A stretch of DNA of 64,000 nt from Adiantum capillus-veneris (GCA_014529385.2 CM043945.1:148138241-148202240), one strand, 5' to 3'; counted from the first letter of the stretch, positions 33,424-44,746 are shown. The notes: a model not told the origin generated them from the letters alone. Program-made: numbers and translations.

Positions 33424-33594
33424 TGTTAATTATGGAGCTTGATTTACCCTTGTAATTTTATGTGGTAAAAGCACACATTTGTAAGGCCCCCATTATGAGG
33501 AGAAGCCATCGTGCGTGAAGGAAAATCACTCACCGGAAACCAAAATTTTCATGGACAAGAATTAGGGGCAACTTTAAAGGCCTCGGGGGCGGAA
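33424..33594 (+). repeat. Family C LTR 4, truncated 3' LTR of outer element
   Basis: Begins TGTTAATTATGG after the polypurine tract and follows LTR 1 for about 170 bp to GCCTCGGGGGCGGA, then stops. The minisatellite, TATA box and U5 are missing, so a deletion or rearrangement removed the rest. Confidence 0.88.
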
Positions 33595-34233
33595 ACAGAG
33601 AGAGAGAGAGAGCTCCAGTGCCAATAGGTAGAGGCTCTTGCATCGTCATAAGGCTTGCATGCAGAGGGGCTTGCATAAGGCTTGCATGCGGAGGGGCTCC
33701 AGTTGAGAGTCCTCTTCTTAGGGAGCTCTGAGGAGGACCGAGACAGGTGGTGTCTTTTTAGGAAGGCTCTGACGCTCTGAGAGGGCGGAGACAGGGAGGC
33801 TGTGAAGCTTCAAGGAGGGCCAAGGGAGGTGGCATCTCCTTAGGGAGACTCTCAAGCTCTAAGGAGGGTAGGTGTCTGTGCAATCTTGCCCTCCAATTTC
33901 TCAATGGAGATGAGTTGGCTGACGGCAGGTGGGGAGGCCAAATCGCACACATATGATAGCTTACTTAAAAAATTCGCATCAATTTGACCATTTCACTTTA
34001 TGCATTGGGATCACTGTCCTTTTTCACTGGCACATTGCACATAGTACATTAAATAGTGTTAGTATTTATCTAATTGGTAAAAGTCCTTAGTAACCTTACC
34101 TGTAGTTTTGTGCCAAGTGTGTAGCCGTAGAGGCGCAATAGGGAAGGTGTGAGCTCACTAGTGGCAAAGAGAGTATTTGTGTGCACGTGTCTATGTGTAT
34201 ATTGTCTGTGTGCTTCTTTGTGAGCCGATGCAA

Positions 34234-34237
<4 letters not shown>
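33595..34237. other. GA-rich degenerate repeats, no gene
   Basis: Imperfect repeats built on GGAGGCTCT/GAGGAGGGCGGAGACAGG (33,650-33,880), then AT-rich DNA. No convincing coding sequence on either strand. Confidence 0.5.

Positions 34238-34325
<88 letters not shown>
34238..34325. repeat. (GA)n microsatellite, about 88 bp
   Basis: Uninterrupted GA dinucleotides. It produces spurious RERERE and SLSLSL reading frames on both strands. Confidence 0.95.
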
Positions 34326-34327
<2 letters not shown>

Positions 34328-34359
34328 CATGTAAGTGTGAGTACAATTTCCTCTTTCAG

Positions 34360-36250
34360 TGAAGAACATGGTTTTGTAGTTGGGGGAAATATGGGTGGTG
34401 TAATGTATGAAGTGTGACCCACCAGATTTCTCCCAAGCCATAATACATTGGCGTTGTAGAAAAGCTTCATTCACTTGAGAGTCAATTGAAGAATCATGTA
34501 GCAAGTGTAATGCATCCCATCTCCCAAACCACTTCTTTATGTCTTGCATCCATCCCGTGCTCAAGATCTTGCTTTTATGTGTCTTTTGAACTTTTTTGCT
34601 TGCTTCCCATGCAATTGTAGAAAGCCGATGTGAGGGGTTTGACGCGTCTTTATCGTGTACTCAATAGCCCTTTCCATGCCCATAACCTCAATTGGAAAAG
34701 ATCCCGACTCAAGAAGTAGGAGCATATATGGTGTTTGTGTCTTAACTTGGAGAAATTTTGTAAGAAAACGCTTTTGAACATTCTCAAACTCTTTCCAAAT
34801 AGATTTTGAGATACTCCCGCCTCACACTTCAACTCCATAAAGAAGAACAGGTGTCACCAATGCATCAAAAAGATACTTCTTGAGAACCCAACACCTGATG
34901 TTTCCTGCATTACACATGTTCTCAAATGCATAATATGCTCTCTTTCCCGCTTCCAAACGACACATAGCACATTCATGCCACTTGTGATTTCGATGGAACA
35001 TCAAGGCCAAGGTACTTAAAGCTCTCAACAACTTCAAGTGTCTCATTTTTGTACACAATGCATGGCTTCTCCTTATGGTTTGTTTTCACAAGCATAACCT
35101 TTGTTTTGGATTCATTCACAATCATCCCATGATGCAAGAAAAATTTCTCAAGAACAACCATAAGCTTTTGTGCATCTTCTAAAGTGCATGCTAGAAGCAC
35201 TACATCATCCTCATACAACAAAAACATGATTACCACATTGCAAATAGTGACCTCTTCAATGCCTCCTTCTTGCATAAAGGCAAGTACCAGTTGTTCCAAT
35301 TCATTGTTGCATAGACCAAAGAGAGTTGGTGACAACAGATATCCTTGTTTAACCCCAATAGTGCTTACAATTTGTTTTAAAATTTCTCTTCCCATGCGTA
35401 ATTGACAAATCACCTTCTCGTAGATTCAAGAAACCGCAAGCATAAACTCACTTGGCACTTGGAGTTCTTCCATCCTTCTCCTCAAATTGCAAAGTCTTTC
35501 TTAAAGTCCACAAAAAAACAATACAATCTCTTTCCTTTCAACCGACTTTCCTCCATGAGAACACGAAGAGTGACAAGATGATCAATGGTGCTATGGCATC
35601 GACAAAAACCCGCTTGTCCTTTTGCACACTTGTCATTCTCTTCAGTCCAATCACTTAATTTCATCTCCATTATGCACCCAACCAACTATTCCATAAGAGA
35701 CCCAATCATTATAATTCGGTAGCTGTTTACATTCTTTACATCCCCTCCTTTATACAAAGGCTTAAACCAATTAGTACTCCAGTCATAAGGCATACCATGT
35801 TTAAATGCAAGGTTGAACATATCACACATCCACTCATGGATAAAATCTCCCGTCCATTTGATCATCTCCGGCTTGATACCTTGAAGATATCCCGCTTTGC
35901 GAGTGGCCAACTTTTCAAGCCCACCACATACATGCTCAATAGTGAAAAAAGAGAGCATACATGGGAGTGAACCATACAATGGCATTATTTCAACATTTTC
36001 TTACAGTTCATATGATTGCCTACAATGTGTGTACATATCCATAAGACTCAAGTTACCAAAATTTGCAGCCCGTATGCCCCTCAAGTTTCTCTAAAATCTT
36101 CCACATGCATGTGCCTTTTCTTGGACTTGAAAAAGTTGTTGCTTTAATTCCCATCTTCTTCTCTTCTTTTGAATCAATGCCTTGTGGGTGAAAGCATGTA
36201 TAGGTGGATCGCTTTTGCCACTATATAGTATATGGTTTTTGGGGTTGAGA
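34360..36250 (-). pseudogene. LINE (non-LTR) reverse transcriptase fragment
   Basis: Minus strand, several frames. RT start: GIKPEMIKWTGDF and NWFKPLYKGGDVKNVNSYR; AGF..HSTIDHL; motif A FFVDFKKDF; motif B GVKQGYLLSPTLFGL; motif C LLYEDDVVLLA (E for the usual A); then KTKVMLV and a C-terminal LLYGVEV, ESGSFPIEVM and WFGRWDAL region. The endonuclease domain is absent, consistent with 5' truncation. It copies its own RNA at the target site. I did not assign a clade. Confidence 0.82.
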
Positions 36251-36353
36251 AAATGGGTGGTTTAGGCGTTTGAAACAGTGGGATTAAATTCAAAATTTAT
36301 GGAAAAAAAGGGTTAAAATTTGACGTGTACTAAGTGAAAGCGCTTACTCATTA

Positions 36354-36616
36354 ATGATCACCTCAAGGTACGTTCAAGCACTTAATGAAAATATTCTCTC
36401 GAGTCTCGTCACTCTGTCTCGCTCGTTCCTCCCCCCTCTCTCTGTCTCATCAGCGCCATTCAGGTTTCTGATTCCCTCTTTCCTCCCTCCTTTGCATTTC
36501 TCTGCTAGCCGAAGCAACAAGCAGCAACATCACAACAACAGCAAGAAAATTCAGGAGGAGTACTTTTTGCTGGGCTGGTCATCAACTTCAGTAAAAATCC
36601 CCTGCAGCAGCAACAG
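36354..36616 (+). other. Probable 5' untranslated exon
   Basis: A pyrimidine-rich leader-like stretch with CAA/CAG repeats, ending CAACAG before GTATGT, a good splice donor at 36,617. An acceptor TTTTTTCAG at 37,135 joins it to the exon that starts one base before an ATG. The start is undefined. Confidence 0.45.
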
Positions 36617-36784
36617 GTATGTGTCATCATGTAGCTTGAAGCATTCTATCTCGAATGTTGGTTGAATTTGAATGTGGCTAGTTTTCCTAGGTAGCATTTC
36701 CAGGTAGCATTGATCCATGTTTTAACATGCTTCATGCAGATGTAGAAGCGTTGTATGCTTGTCTCTGAATGTGTGGCAAGATAA

Positions 36785-36876
36785 CCAAAGGGGGCTTGGC
36801 CTAGTGGTTAAAGTGAATGGGTGGGTGCGTAAGGACCCAGGTTCAACCCCTGGCGATATGGTCTGCCCTCTGTTGG
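36785..36876 (+). mobile_element. tRNA-derived SINE, 92 bp, with 12-bp target duplication
   Basis: Flanked by the exact repeat GTGGCAAGATAA (36,773-36,784 and 36,877-36,888). The body has a pol III box A-like GGCCTAGTGGTTAAAG and a box B GGTTCAACCCC. The head resembles the GGGGCTTGGCCTAGTGGTTAA type of plant Au-like SINEs (from memory). It lies in the first intron of the gene at 37,137. Confidence 0.82.
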
Positions 36877-37136
36877 GTGGCAAGATAATCATGGATTGTA
36901 ACTATTAATGATGCATGTGTAAGTTTAGAATTTATTTCTGGAATGTATATGCATTGTGCACATCTAATTGATCACCCTTGTGAATGCTTTATAAAAATGC
37001 ATCATGCAGCTTGAAGCATGAATGCAGATTTTATCAACTGTGTGTGCATGCTTATACGAATGCATCATACAGGTTCAAGCATGAATTCATTTAACTATTG
37101 ATCTTGTATCTATGTGGCATTTGTGATTTTTTCAGG

Positions 37137-39911
37137 ATGAAGAACCAGGCTACAAAAGGACCTTCAAACTCTGACAAGGGTACACCTATGAAGGGAAAGA
37201 GCTCTACGCAGGAGTCGCCTATCAAAACAGGTTAGATGCATCATGCATGCATTTCTAAAATTGGTTTTATGTCTTGTAAAATATCTGAATTTTTTGCACA
37301 TGCATGCTACAAAAAAAACTTCCGAGTCCCCCAAGGGTACACCTAAGAAGCAGGTTAGATGCAGGTATTTCCCCCATGGATTCAATTAAAGTGTTGCTTT
37401 ATTAGGAAAAAGTAGTGTGCACACCACTAGTAAATATCAAGTAGGTGAACCCAACTTTTTATGGGTACAGCACCACTGATAGGCTGTGTTGAAGTGGTGC
37501 ACCTATAGTACCCTTTAAAGTTGGGCAGAAACCATGGTTGCATCACTACATAGTTATGCTGATATGGTGCACCATCTCTTAAAAGTGATATTGGACCACT
37601 TTAAAGTGCTGGGCAGAACTAAAAAGAGTTAAGGTTCTAGTAAAAATTGGCGATACAATGGGTGCATCACTTTCCAGTGCAAAACCCTAACTATTTTGTG
37701 GTGAAGCATCACTTTTAAGCGAAGCATCACGATGGTGCACCACTTTTCAGTGGTTTTACACACTTTTAAGGTACCGAATAACGTTCTAGTTAAGAAGCAT
37801 CACTTTCTAGTGGTGTGCACTACTTTTCAGTGGTTTTACACACTTTTAAGGTACCGAATAACGTTCTAGTTAAGAAGCACCACTTTCTAGTGGTAAACAC
37901 CACTAGAAAGTGGTGCTTCTTAACTAGAACGTTATTCGGTACCTTAAAAGTGTGTAAAACCACTGAAAAGTGGTGCTTTTTAACTTGAACGTTATTTGGT
38001 TTAAAGTGGTAAACACCAATAAAGTGGTTCTCACAACTTTTTGTGGTTCAAATCACATTTAAGTGGTGTTTATAGTGGTGAACATCACTATAAAGTGGTG
38101 CTTCTTAACTAGAATGTTATTCGGTACCTTAAAAGTGTGTAGGACCACTGAAAAGTGGTGCTTCTTAACCTGAACGTTATTTGGTATAAAGTGGTAAACA
38201 CCAATAAAGTGGTGGTCACCACTTTTTGTGGTTCAAATCACATTTAAGCGGTGGTGCGTGATGGTCAACCACTTTCAGTGCTGTAGAACCACTGTTAATT
38301 GATGCTTTACAAAAGTGCAATAATCGTTAGTTCTGCATCTTTGCTAAAAGTGGTGGTTAAGTGCTTTTAAGTGATGAAGCTTTACAAGGAGATACCACAT
38401 TCTATTGGTGTAGCACCACTTTTTAGGAGTGTAGCACCAGCTTTAAGTTGTGTACAACAATTCACATCGGTGTAGCACAACTGAACAGTGGTTCAGCCCA
38501 CTTTTATGTGCTGGAGCACCACTTTAAAGTGGTGAAGAAACACCAAAAGGGGATGTATCACTAGAAAATAGTGGTGTAGCAAGACTTTTTAGTGTTACCT
38601 AACCAGTTTTAAGTGGTTGAGAACCGTTTAGTGGTACACCACCACTTAAAAATTTTGTAGTACCACTGAGAATGGTGCAGAAATCATTTCAACCACTTCT
38701 TATTGTTGATAAAACAAGTTTAATTATGGCTCATTACATACTAACATGCATTCTTATATGCTTTTACAGGGAGGTGGACAGTACCACGAGTGGCCTTACC
38801 CACTCAAACAAAATTTTGCTTCACCAAGGAAGATTTTCATACCGAATATGGGCTATGCTTGGTTGGCCAGGATCCGAAGCTCCTATGTGATGATGATTTC
38901 TCACATGAGGAGTGGCTTAGTGTATGGATTTACAAGCGCCACCAAAAGGAGAAGATGCATTTAAAGGGGCTGAGGCCTGAAATGTATGAAGAATGTCTCC
39001 TGCTATACCACAAAGTATATCAGGGAGCTCCCCCAAACAATGAGGTAGGCGTGCACTTTGCACATGGATTTACTTGGCAAAAGTGCAAGGCCGCTGAAGA
39101 TTTTGAAGGTTTAGTTACATGGGCTGTGTATGCTGAAGGTGTTATCAAAATGTTACTCCAACAAAAAACTTTAAATAGGAAATTGGAGAAATGGAGGTCC
39201 ACAAACGGTCCATGTCTTGGAAGCGAGTGGAAATTTAATGCAGAAAATATGCCTTATTACAATGACAGTACTTGCACAGGCTTTGACTGTCAGACATACT
39301 CAGGTGGAAATCAATTTTCAGGGCAGGCTAAGGAGGAATTTCTAAAGAAGCGGGCCTTTGGCTCGATGGGAGCATTTGGAATGTCAAATGTTTCCTCGAC
39401 TACATTTTCTGCGTCAACGGCTCATGTAGCAGCTATTTCTAACATGAAGGCTAATGCTGCTGAAAAGTTAAAAGAGAAGCAGCAATGTCTCGAAGCAATA
39501 AAAATTGCTTTAGATCAATCAATGACAAAGATCAACGAGTGGAAATTTAATGCAGAAAATGTGCCTAATTACACTGACAGTACTTGCACAGGCTTTGACT
39601 GGCAAACATACTCAGGTGGACATCAATTTTCAGGGCAGGCTAAGGAGGAATTTCTAAAGAAGCGGGCCTTTGGCTCGATGGGAACATTTGGAATGTCAAA
39701 TGTTTCCTCGACTACATTTTCTGCGTCAACGGCTGATGTAGCAGCTATTTCTAACATGAAGGCTAATGCTGCTGAAAAGTTAAAACAGAAGCAGCAATGT
39801 CTCGAAGCAATAAAAATTGCTTTAGATCAATCAAAGACAAAGAGAGATGAGCAACACCATTTAATGGTGATGTTTGGGGGGAGTGGTGAAGCATTCTTAA
39901 CCACTTTTTAG
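37137..39911 (+). CDS. Spliced gene of unknown function, 411 aa, with internal 104-aa duplication
   Basis: Model: exon 37,136-37,230 (ATG at 37,137, right after a TTTTTTCAG acceptor; donor ACAG/GTTAGA), intron 37,231-38,769, exon 38,770-39,911 (acceptor CTTTTACAG). Joining them keeps one open frame of 411 aa. The N-terminus is K/S/T-rich (two KGTPMKG-like motifs). The middle contains FCFTKEDFHTEYGLCLVG, DDDFSHEEWLSVWIYKRH and LKGLRPEMYEECLLLYH. The C-terminal half is a tandem repeat (39,225-39,536 and 39,537-39,848), each ending in a coiled-coil-like AAEKLKxKQQCLEAI. I do not recognise the family. Its tail-to-tail position suggests an accessory protein of element T; a host gene is possible. 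Confidence 0.6.
37400..38690. repeat. Palindromic CCACTTT/AGTGG repeat field inside the long intron
   Basis: Dozens of CACCACTTT and AGTGGTG motifs in both orientations. A larger unit (about 160 bp, containing TTAACTAGAACGTTATTCGGTACC) occurs in direct copies from about 37,908 and 38,100 and in inverted copies at about 37,730 and 37,840. The same short motif recurs at 39,890-40,030 and 42,060-42,260. Confidence 0.75.
37822..37971. repeat. Perfect inverted repeat, 73-bp arms, 4-base loop
   Basis: Arms 37,822-37,894 and 37,899-37,971 are exactly complementary around AAAC. The next position mismatches and pairing then resumes for a few bases. Transcribed as part of the intron of the 411-aa gene it would fold into a long hairpin. 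Confidence 0.92.
39225..39848 (+). repeat. 312-bp in-frame tandem duplication in the 411-aa gene
   Basis: Two copies of 312 bp (104 codons), each starting GAGTGGAAATTTAATGCAGAAAAT and differing at a handful of positions. The length is a multiple of three and both copies are open. Confidence 0.92.
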
Positions 39912-40122
39912 TGGGGCTAAACCACTTTTTAGTGGTGCTAAACCACTTTAGTACCACTATACAGTGGTAAATTTTTATTGAGTTTTTCTGAAACTGCAAC
40001 ACTTTTTAGTGGTGATGTTTGGGGGGGGAGGGGGGGTGGTGAAGCATTCTCAAAAACCAACATGTCAATTCCATCGTACATTTACACCAATTCCATCTTG
40101 TTCAATCTTTCACTAGATGATA

Positions 40123-42014
40123 TTAAATCAGATTTGATTTACAATTCAAAGGGCATGCTATTGTATATTGCCTCATGGTTTCATTGGAAAGTTCGAACAC
40201 TTCTCCTATGCCATCGAGCACTACAGGCTCCATAGGGAACTTTATTGCCCTTATCAAGTGGGAATATATGAAAACTACTGGCTTGTTATCCCACAGCTCA
40301 TACAAGTTTTCTTGTAGGGATTTATACCAATGGCCCATGACCATATAAGTATGCTTCTCTATCTTGTTTCCCCATGCATCAATTTGCTCATTAGTTGTTA
40401 GGCCCTTAGCTACTACACACTTCAAAATGTAGAAGTCAACAGGCTCCTCATTATTCTCTTCAGAAGTGACAACAAAATTGTCTCCAGGTGTGAGAGCATC
40501 GCTTAAGGAGTCATAATGACCTGCATAAGTGGCACCATGGAACTCCTCATCGTCTGAGTCTCCGTATGAGTGGGAATCATTAGCAAGTGGCTCCAAAGTG
40601 TGATATTTCCACGTCTCCACATGTGATCTGTTCATACACTTTCTCCAATGGCCAAGCCTACAAGGAAAACAAAAGCATGACAACCGTTTTGATCGCAATG
40701 CACAAGTGTTGTTCTCAGAATACCCATTCACACAGTGCATTGCTCTTGACCCCTTCAATGGTTTGCAGTCCCATTGATGGGATCGCTGAACATCGCCTAG
40801 CTTGACCTCCCAGAACACCCTACTGACGTCCCTATTTTTCTTGTCATACATAGTAGTTTCTCCAGTACTGAGATGCATTCTCAAAAAAGAGACAACTTCA
40901 ACTGCACAAGTCAACCGCACGCTATTTTGCTTCAATTGATCATGAGTTAGAGCCCTTTTAATGACATCCCCAGCCCCATCATGTTCCCCCTTTCCATGTC
41001 CTGAGCAAAAAAAATTCCAATTCATTTCCATGCCAGTAAGGCTCCAATATCTACCAACAAAGTAAAACGGTCGCTTTGCTTTAAATTGTGAAGCAACGCC
41101 ATCTGACCAAACCCAATGTTTTTTAAAGCTTAGCCCTTGATCTCTCAATCATTGAGCATGTAAGAGAAAAGCATGCTTCACAAATAAGGTGTCATGTTGT
41201 TTATCATCTGAGACAAAAAAGTGCATGGTCTTCTTTATTGCACCTGATGCGATGCGGAAATAAGTAATCAGGACAAAGATAGTGACCTGCTTAGTGTACC
41301 AATGCATTGACTGGATCTCATTTTTCTCCTTGAAGGAGTAGTTCTCTGCAAAGTCAATGACGGAGACAACCACATCATCTGGAAACAAAGAAATGCAGTC
41401 CTTGAACTGTTGTGCTTGCCACCTAAATATAAAATTGTGAGCGACATACTTCTTCAAGTGGTCTTGGTACACTCGCAAAAGTTCTCTAGGCAGCATTTTC
41501 TTGTGGACAATGTCTTTCACAGTGCTCTTTCTAGCTTCATTGTTTAATCCAGTAGCACCCACTATATTTTCAAAAAACTTCACAGATACTTGCTTACTCT
41601 GCTCAACTTCTTCTCTTGGACAGATCTGAATATTACCTACACCGCATGCATTGCATGTTCCCGTTAAGCATTGGTAGCTATGGAAACTATGTTCTGCAAG
41701 TATAGGGCAGAGTATAGACTCCAACAGTGAAGTGGTACTCATACTTGCATTTTTGTATGCAAGACATCCATGGTTGACAACTTCGTCATGATGAAGGCAT
41801 AGCTGCACATGCAACAAGAACCATGAAGATCAAAAATTCGAGTCCGCATGTGATTTACTGCCTCTTTAAGGAAAATCATTTGTACATGGACAATACAACA
41901 GCAGGTGTAGCGATCCCTCAATTTTCGGACAAAGAACGGTTTCATAGACTTGAAGCAACGTTGCGAAATCTGAATATCTGCAAACTTTGTCTTGAATCTT
42001 AAATAAAGCTCCAC
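40123..42014 (-). pseudogene. DDE-like transposase with zinc-binding motifs, superfamily not assigned
   Basis: The minus-strand exon begins at 42,014 after a TATATTGCAG acceptor. Order: FKTKFADIQISQRCF, FFVRKLRDRYTCCC, a C/H-rich segment, LTGTCNACGVGNIQICP, VVVSVIDFAENYSF, IQSMHWYTKQ, SDDKQHDTLF, WVWSDGVASQFK, WNFFCSGHGKGEHDGAG and a C-terminal PVVFIYSHLI. The aspartates in DFAENY, SDD and WSDG are candidate catalytic residues. It has a frameshift near 41,740-41,817 and one TGA at 41,149. I recall similar SDGxAxQFK...SHGKGxxDG proteins widely among repeats in plants and animals but cannot name the superfamily. Upstream exons were not found. Confidence 0.65.
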
Positions 42015-42949
42015 CTGCAATATACATGTATACAAATGTTAAAAATAAACTTAGCATTCAAAACTGGTTAAATTGTTTCAAAACATTAAAAAGTGATTCT
42101 ATATCAGTAAAAACTGGTGTGCACCACTAAAAACTAGTAATGATACATTCAGTAGTATTGTTTTACCTATGAAAATAATGCACCACAAATACAAATTAGT
42201 GTAGAAACTAGTAACCATACAAAAAGGTGGAATATTAAGAGGTTGTGTGAGGACAACTTAATAGTGGTGGACTCACATTACTGGTAAACCTATGAAAAAC
42301 AAAATAAGGCTTATACCCTATCATCAATGTTCTAGCTTAAGCATTAGGTAGCTGCCCATCAAAAATCTTTGAACTGTATCTGCCATATCTTCAAAGCATT
42401 CAATCATGGATAACTTGTTTAGTGAACCCCGCCAGACTCAAGTGCTCGAGTTAATGTTGCACACGGCTTGACCATTAATCTCTCTCTTAAGGAACCCTAT
42501 CAAGCTCAAGTATGCCTTAATCTGTCTGCACACAGAATGGTCGTCAAGTCCTTTACTTCAAGTTCTTGTAGCAGAACCAACCCAAAAGATGTGAAGATAC
42601 TTCATTAATTGTCCAAAGAAGTTAGCTGGAAGCCAGCCATGTTATCTTATTGAATGCATAACCAAACACTCTTCTAACTTAGCATAATCTAGAAAACAAA
42701 ATCTTGCATCATGCAGCCTGCTACATCAGGCATCTAGTATCCTCTGCATCTGCAACTTGCACTTTAGTAACCCCCAGGATCAAATGGAGTAATAAGAAAT
42801 TTCCCACACATTGGAGCATCATAATATCCACATGAGTATACATTTCTGGTTTCAATCAACATCAAGCATTTCTGGTGCAAATATGCTACCCCTGGTTCAA
42901 ATAGCACACAATTACTATGCATACTTAACAGCATCCATCCATATTGAAT
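42015..42949. other. Gene-free stretch between transposase and element E
   Basis: AT-rich. 42,060-42,260 carries AGTGGTG-type motifs. No coding sequence is seen in the rest. Confidence 0.5.
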
Positions 42950-44701
42950 CTACTTATGAATATCCTTAGAATCTCCTGGATCAAACACCATCGATATCAC
43001 ATAGCATTGATGGGCTCCGCAGTATACTACAACTTCACCTGAAGCATAGTGCAGCACCCACATCTCATAAACTTTTGGCAACTTAAGCTCGTTACAAGAA
43101 AGCATTAAAGAAATCTGACTCCTTTTTACTGGCAGCCAAGACATCACTGACATAAGCATCAATAGGAATAGCATCCAAATCCAGCCACATCTGGCACATT
43201 GTCCAAGCAAATGAAACACCTTAAGCAGTTTATGTTGTATCAAGGATGATTTAGCATCATCACCCCCTCTAGCTTCATAGCCATCATGAAAAAACTTGGG
43301 AGTCTCTCGACCTGTATCATCGGGCAAATTTTCACCTATTGGGATTTCAGCTTGATCATGAAAAATTGCTTTATCCTGAAGATCTTCATCCATAGCATCC
43401 TCAGAAAAATCACTCTTAGAAGTCTCAACATTAATCAAAACTGTAGGAGTTATCTCCGCATGCAGTCCTTCTACAAGCATAGATGTAAAGTCCCTGTCGA
43501 TAACCTGTTCACAATCAATATGATCCAAGCAATCTTCATACCCCTCAATATCATCCTTTGCCTCATCTGCATCCATGTTACTTAGCAATACATTATAGAG
43601 CTATAAAGTCTCATCTGGAACCCCCTCTGAAGAGGTATATACATCAGAAAGCTCTTCTATACTGTCATAAACATATCCTTCAGATCTAGACAAAAATTCA
43701 CCGATTATAGCATCCTCTTCTGTGATAGCATCATCTGCAAGCATATTGTTAGTAGCAATCATAGATTCATTGACATCCTCATGCTCATCCTGTGCTGGGT
43801 CCACAATCTTAGTCACTTCATCAGCTACTGTGTATATAATAGCTTTGTTTATGCAATCATCTGCAGCAAACATGTTAACATGCTTGCCTATAGTGCTGAT
43901 AGTTTTAAAAATATCCTGTAGAGGCTCATCTGTTTGATGAACTCCTTTAGAATAACCCATGTCAAGGTCAACAGCTTGTGAACCACTTGCTGTACAGTCT
44001 ATGTCTTCACTGGAACCATTATTAGAGGTAGCGTCCATGTGAGCAATCTTTGAAAAAAATTCATATAAGCCTGTTTCAACATCAAATTCATCGTTTACCT
44101 TTTCTTCGTTGCTCAAAATAAGCTCCTCTCGAACTGAATCTGCTACTTCCAACTCAACATTTTCTTTGGCTTTACTTCTTGCAGAAATATGCTCCCAGAA
44201 TTCATCATAGTTGAGGATCTGCATCTAATCCCCTTCACCTTTACTGAAGACAACCTTATTTCGTTTTTTAATCTCCTTTATGTCCCGATCTAGAATCTTT
44301 GAGCTTTTGTAGATAAATTCCTCTGCAAAATACTCCCACCGTGTGGGATATTCTTATGCCAGTTCTTGAACCTGCTTTTTAAAATCCGAGTTTACAACCT
44401 CCTCAAAAGCTGTAATCATCCGATCTTCTAGAACATTTCGGCTCTTCATCTCAGCTTCATAACATGCAATAAAACCTTCTGGATCATATCCCTGAAAATT
44501 ATAATACTGCTCCCGAACAGCATCAAGTGCTAGCTCTACATCATCATCAATCTGCTTTTTTATCTGCATGGCTTTTGCTTCCTGTAGATACCCCTGAACC
44601 AATTCCATCATTTTTGGCAAATTTGTAACTGCTATATTTTTATCAAATCCATTGGCATTGAAATCCTCAATAAACTGCTTTAACTGTTCTGGCATCTCCA
44701 T
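42950..44701 (-). pseudogene. Element E single ORF, gag-like by position, unidentified
   Basis: One minus-strand frame from ATG 44,701, 46 bases inside the LTR end, interrupted by stops near 44,354, 44,225 and 43,601, totalling about 583 codons. The first part is helical (EQLKQFIEDFNANGF, LVQGYLQEAKAMQIKKQ, EQYYNFQGYDPEGFI); the rest is strongly acidic, with a C-terminal MWVLHYASGEVVVYC. I see no zinc knuckle, protease, RT or integrase. Placement right after a primer-binding-like site argues for a gag-like ORF1 of a non-autonomous or truncated LTR element. Confidence 0.55.
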
Positions 44702-44726
44702 CTTTACCTCCCACCCCGGCTCGTTT

Positions 44727-44742
44727 CACGTCGGGTTCACCA
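44727..44742 (-). other. Primer-binding-like site of element E
   Basis: On minus, TGGTGAACCCGACGTG begins four bases after the LTR end CCGACA, strikingly like TGGTGAGCCCGATG at the same place in family A. Confidence 0.6.
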
Positions 44743-44746
44743 AAGA

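Larger units (their letters stand above)
22987..33594 (+). mobile_element. Copia element C-outer, split by a second family C element
   Basis: A plus-strand Ty1/copia: 5' LTR 22,987-23,804, primer-binding site, gag-pol 23,878-25,673 and 31,273-33,363, polypurine tract, and a 3' LTR cut off at 33,594. The intervening 25,674-31,272 is another member of the same family in opposite orientation. Counting the insertion plus its 5-bp duplication (5,604 bp, divisible by three) the reading frame is conserved across it. It has three nonsense codons: 24,217, 24,739 and 31,822. The left target flank is CGAAC; the right one is lost. Confidence 0.92.
36300..42300. mobile_element. Candidate two-gene DNA transposon (element T)
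   Basis: A plus-strand spliced gene (37,137-39,911) and a minus-strand transposase (40,123-42,014) end 211 bp apart, tail to tail. CCACTTT/AGTGG palindromic motifs crowd 37,400-38,690, recur between the genes (39,890-40,030) and beyond the transposase start (42,060-42,260). Such subterminal arrays are typical of transposase-binding sites in cut-and-paste elements. I could not identify terminal inverted repeats or a target duplication, so the ends are approximate. Confidence 0.45.

Noticed and set aside
34177-34417. Long RERERE and SLSLSL reading frames on both strands
   Set aside because: They are translations of the (GA)n microsatellite and have no protein character outside it. The same applies at 49,125-49,564 and 50,756-51,119.
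38672-38964. Short plus-strand ORFs at the exon 3 boundary
   Set aside because: They are in other frames. The frame starting from the spliced ATG at 37,137 covers this exon.
42950-44701. Reading the acidic ORFs as 5' exons of the transposase at 42,014
   Set aside because: A primer-binding-like site and TG...CA LTR end directly precede them, and 900 bp without coding lies between. They fit a separate LTR element better.
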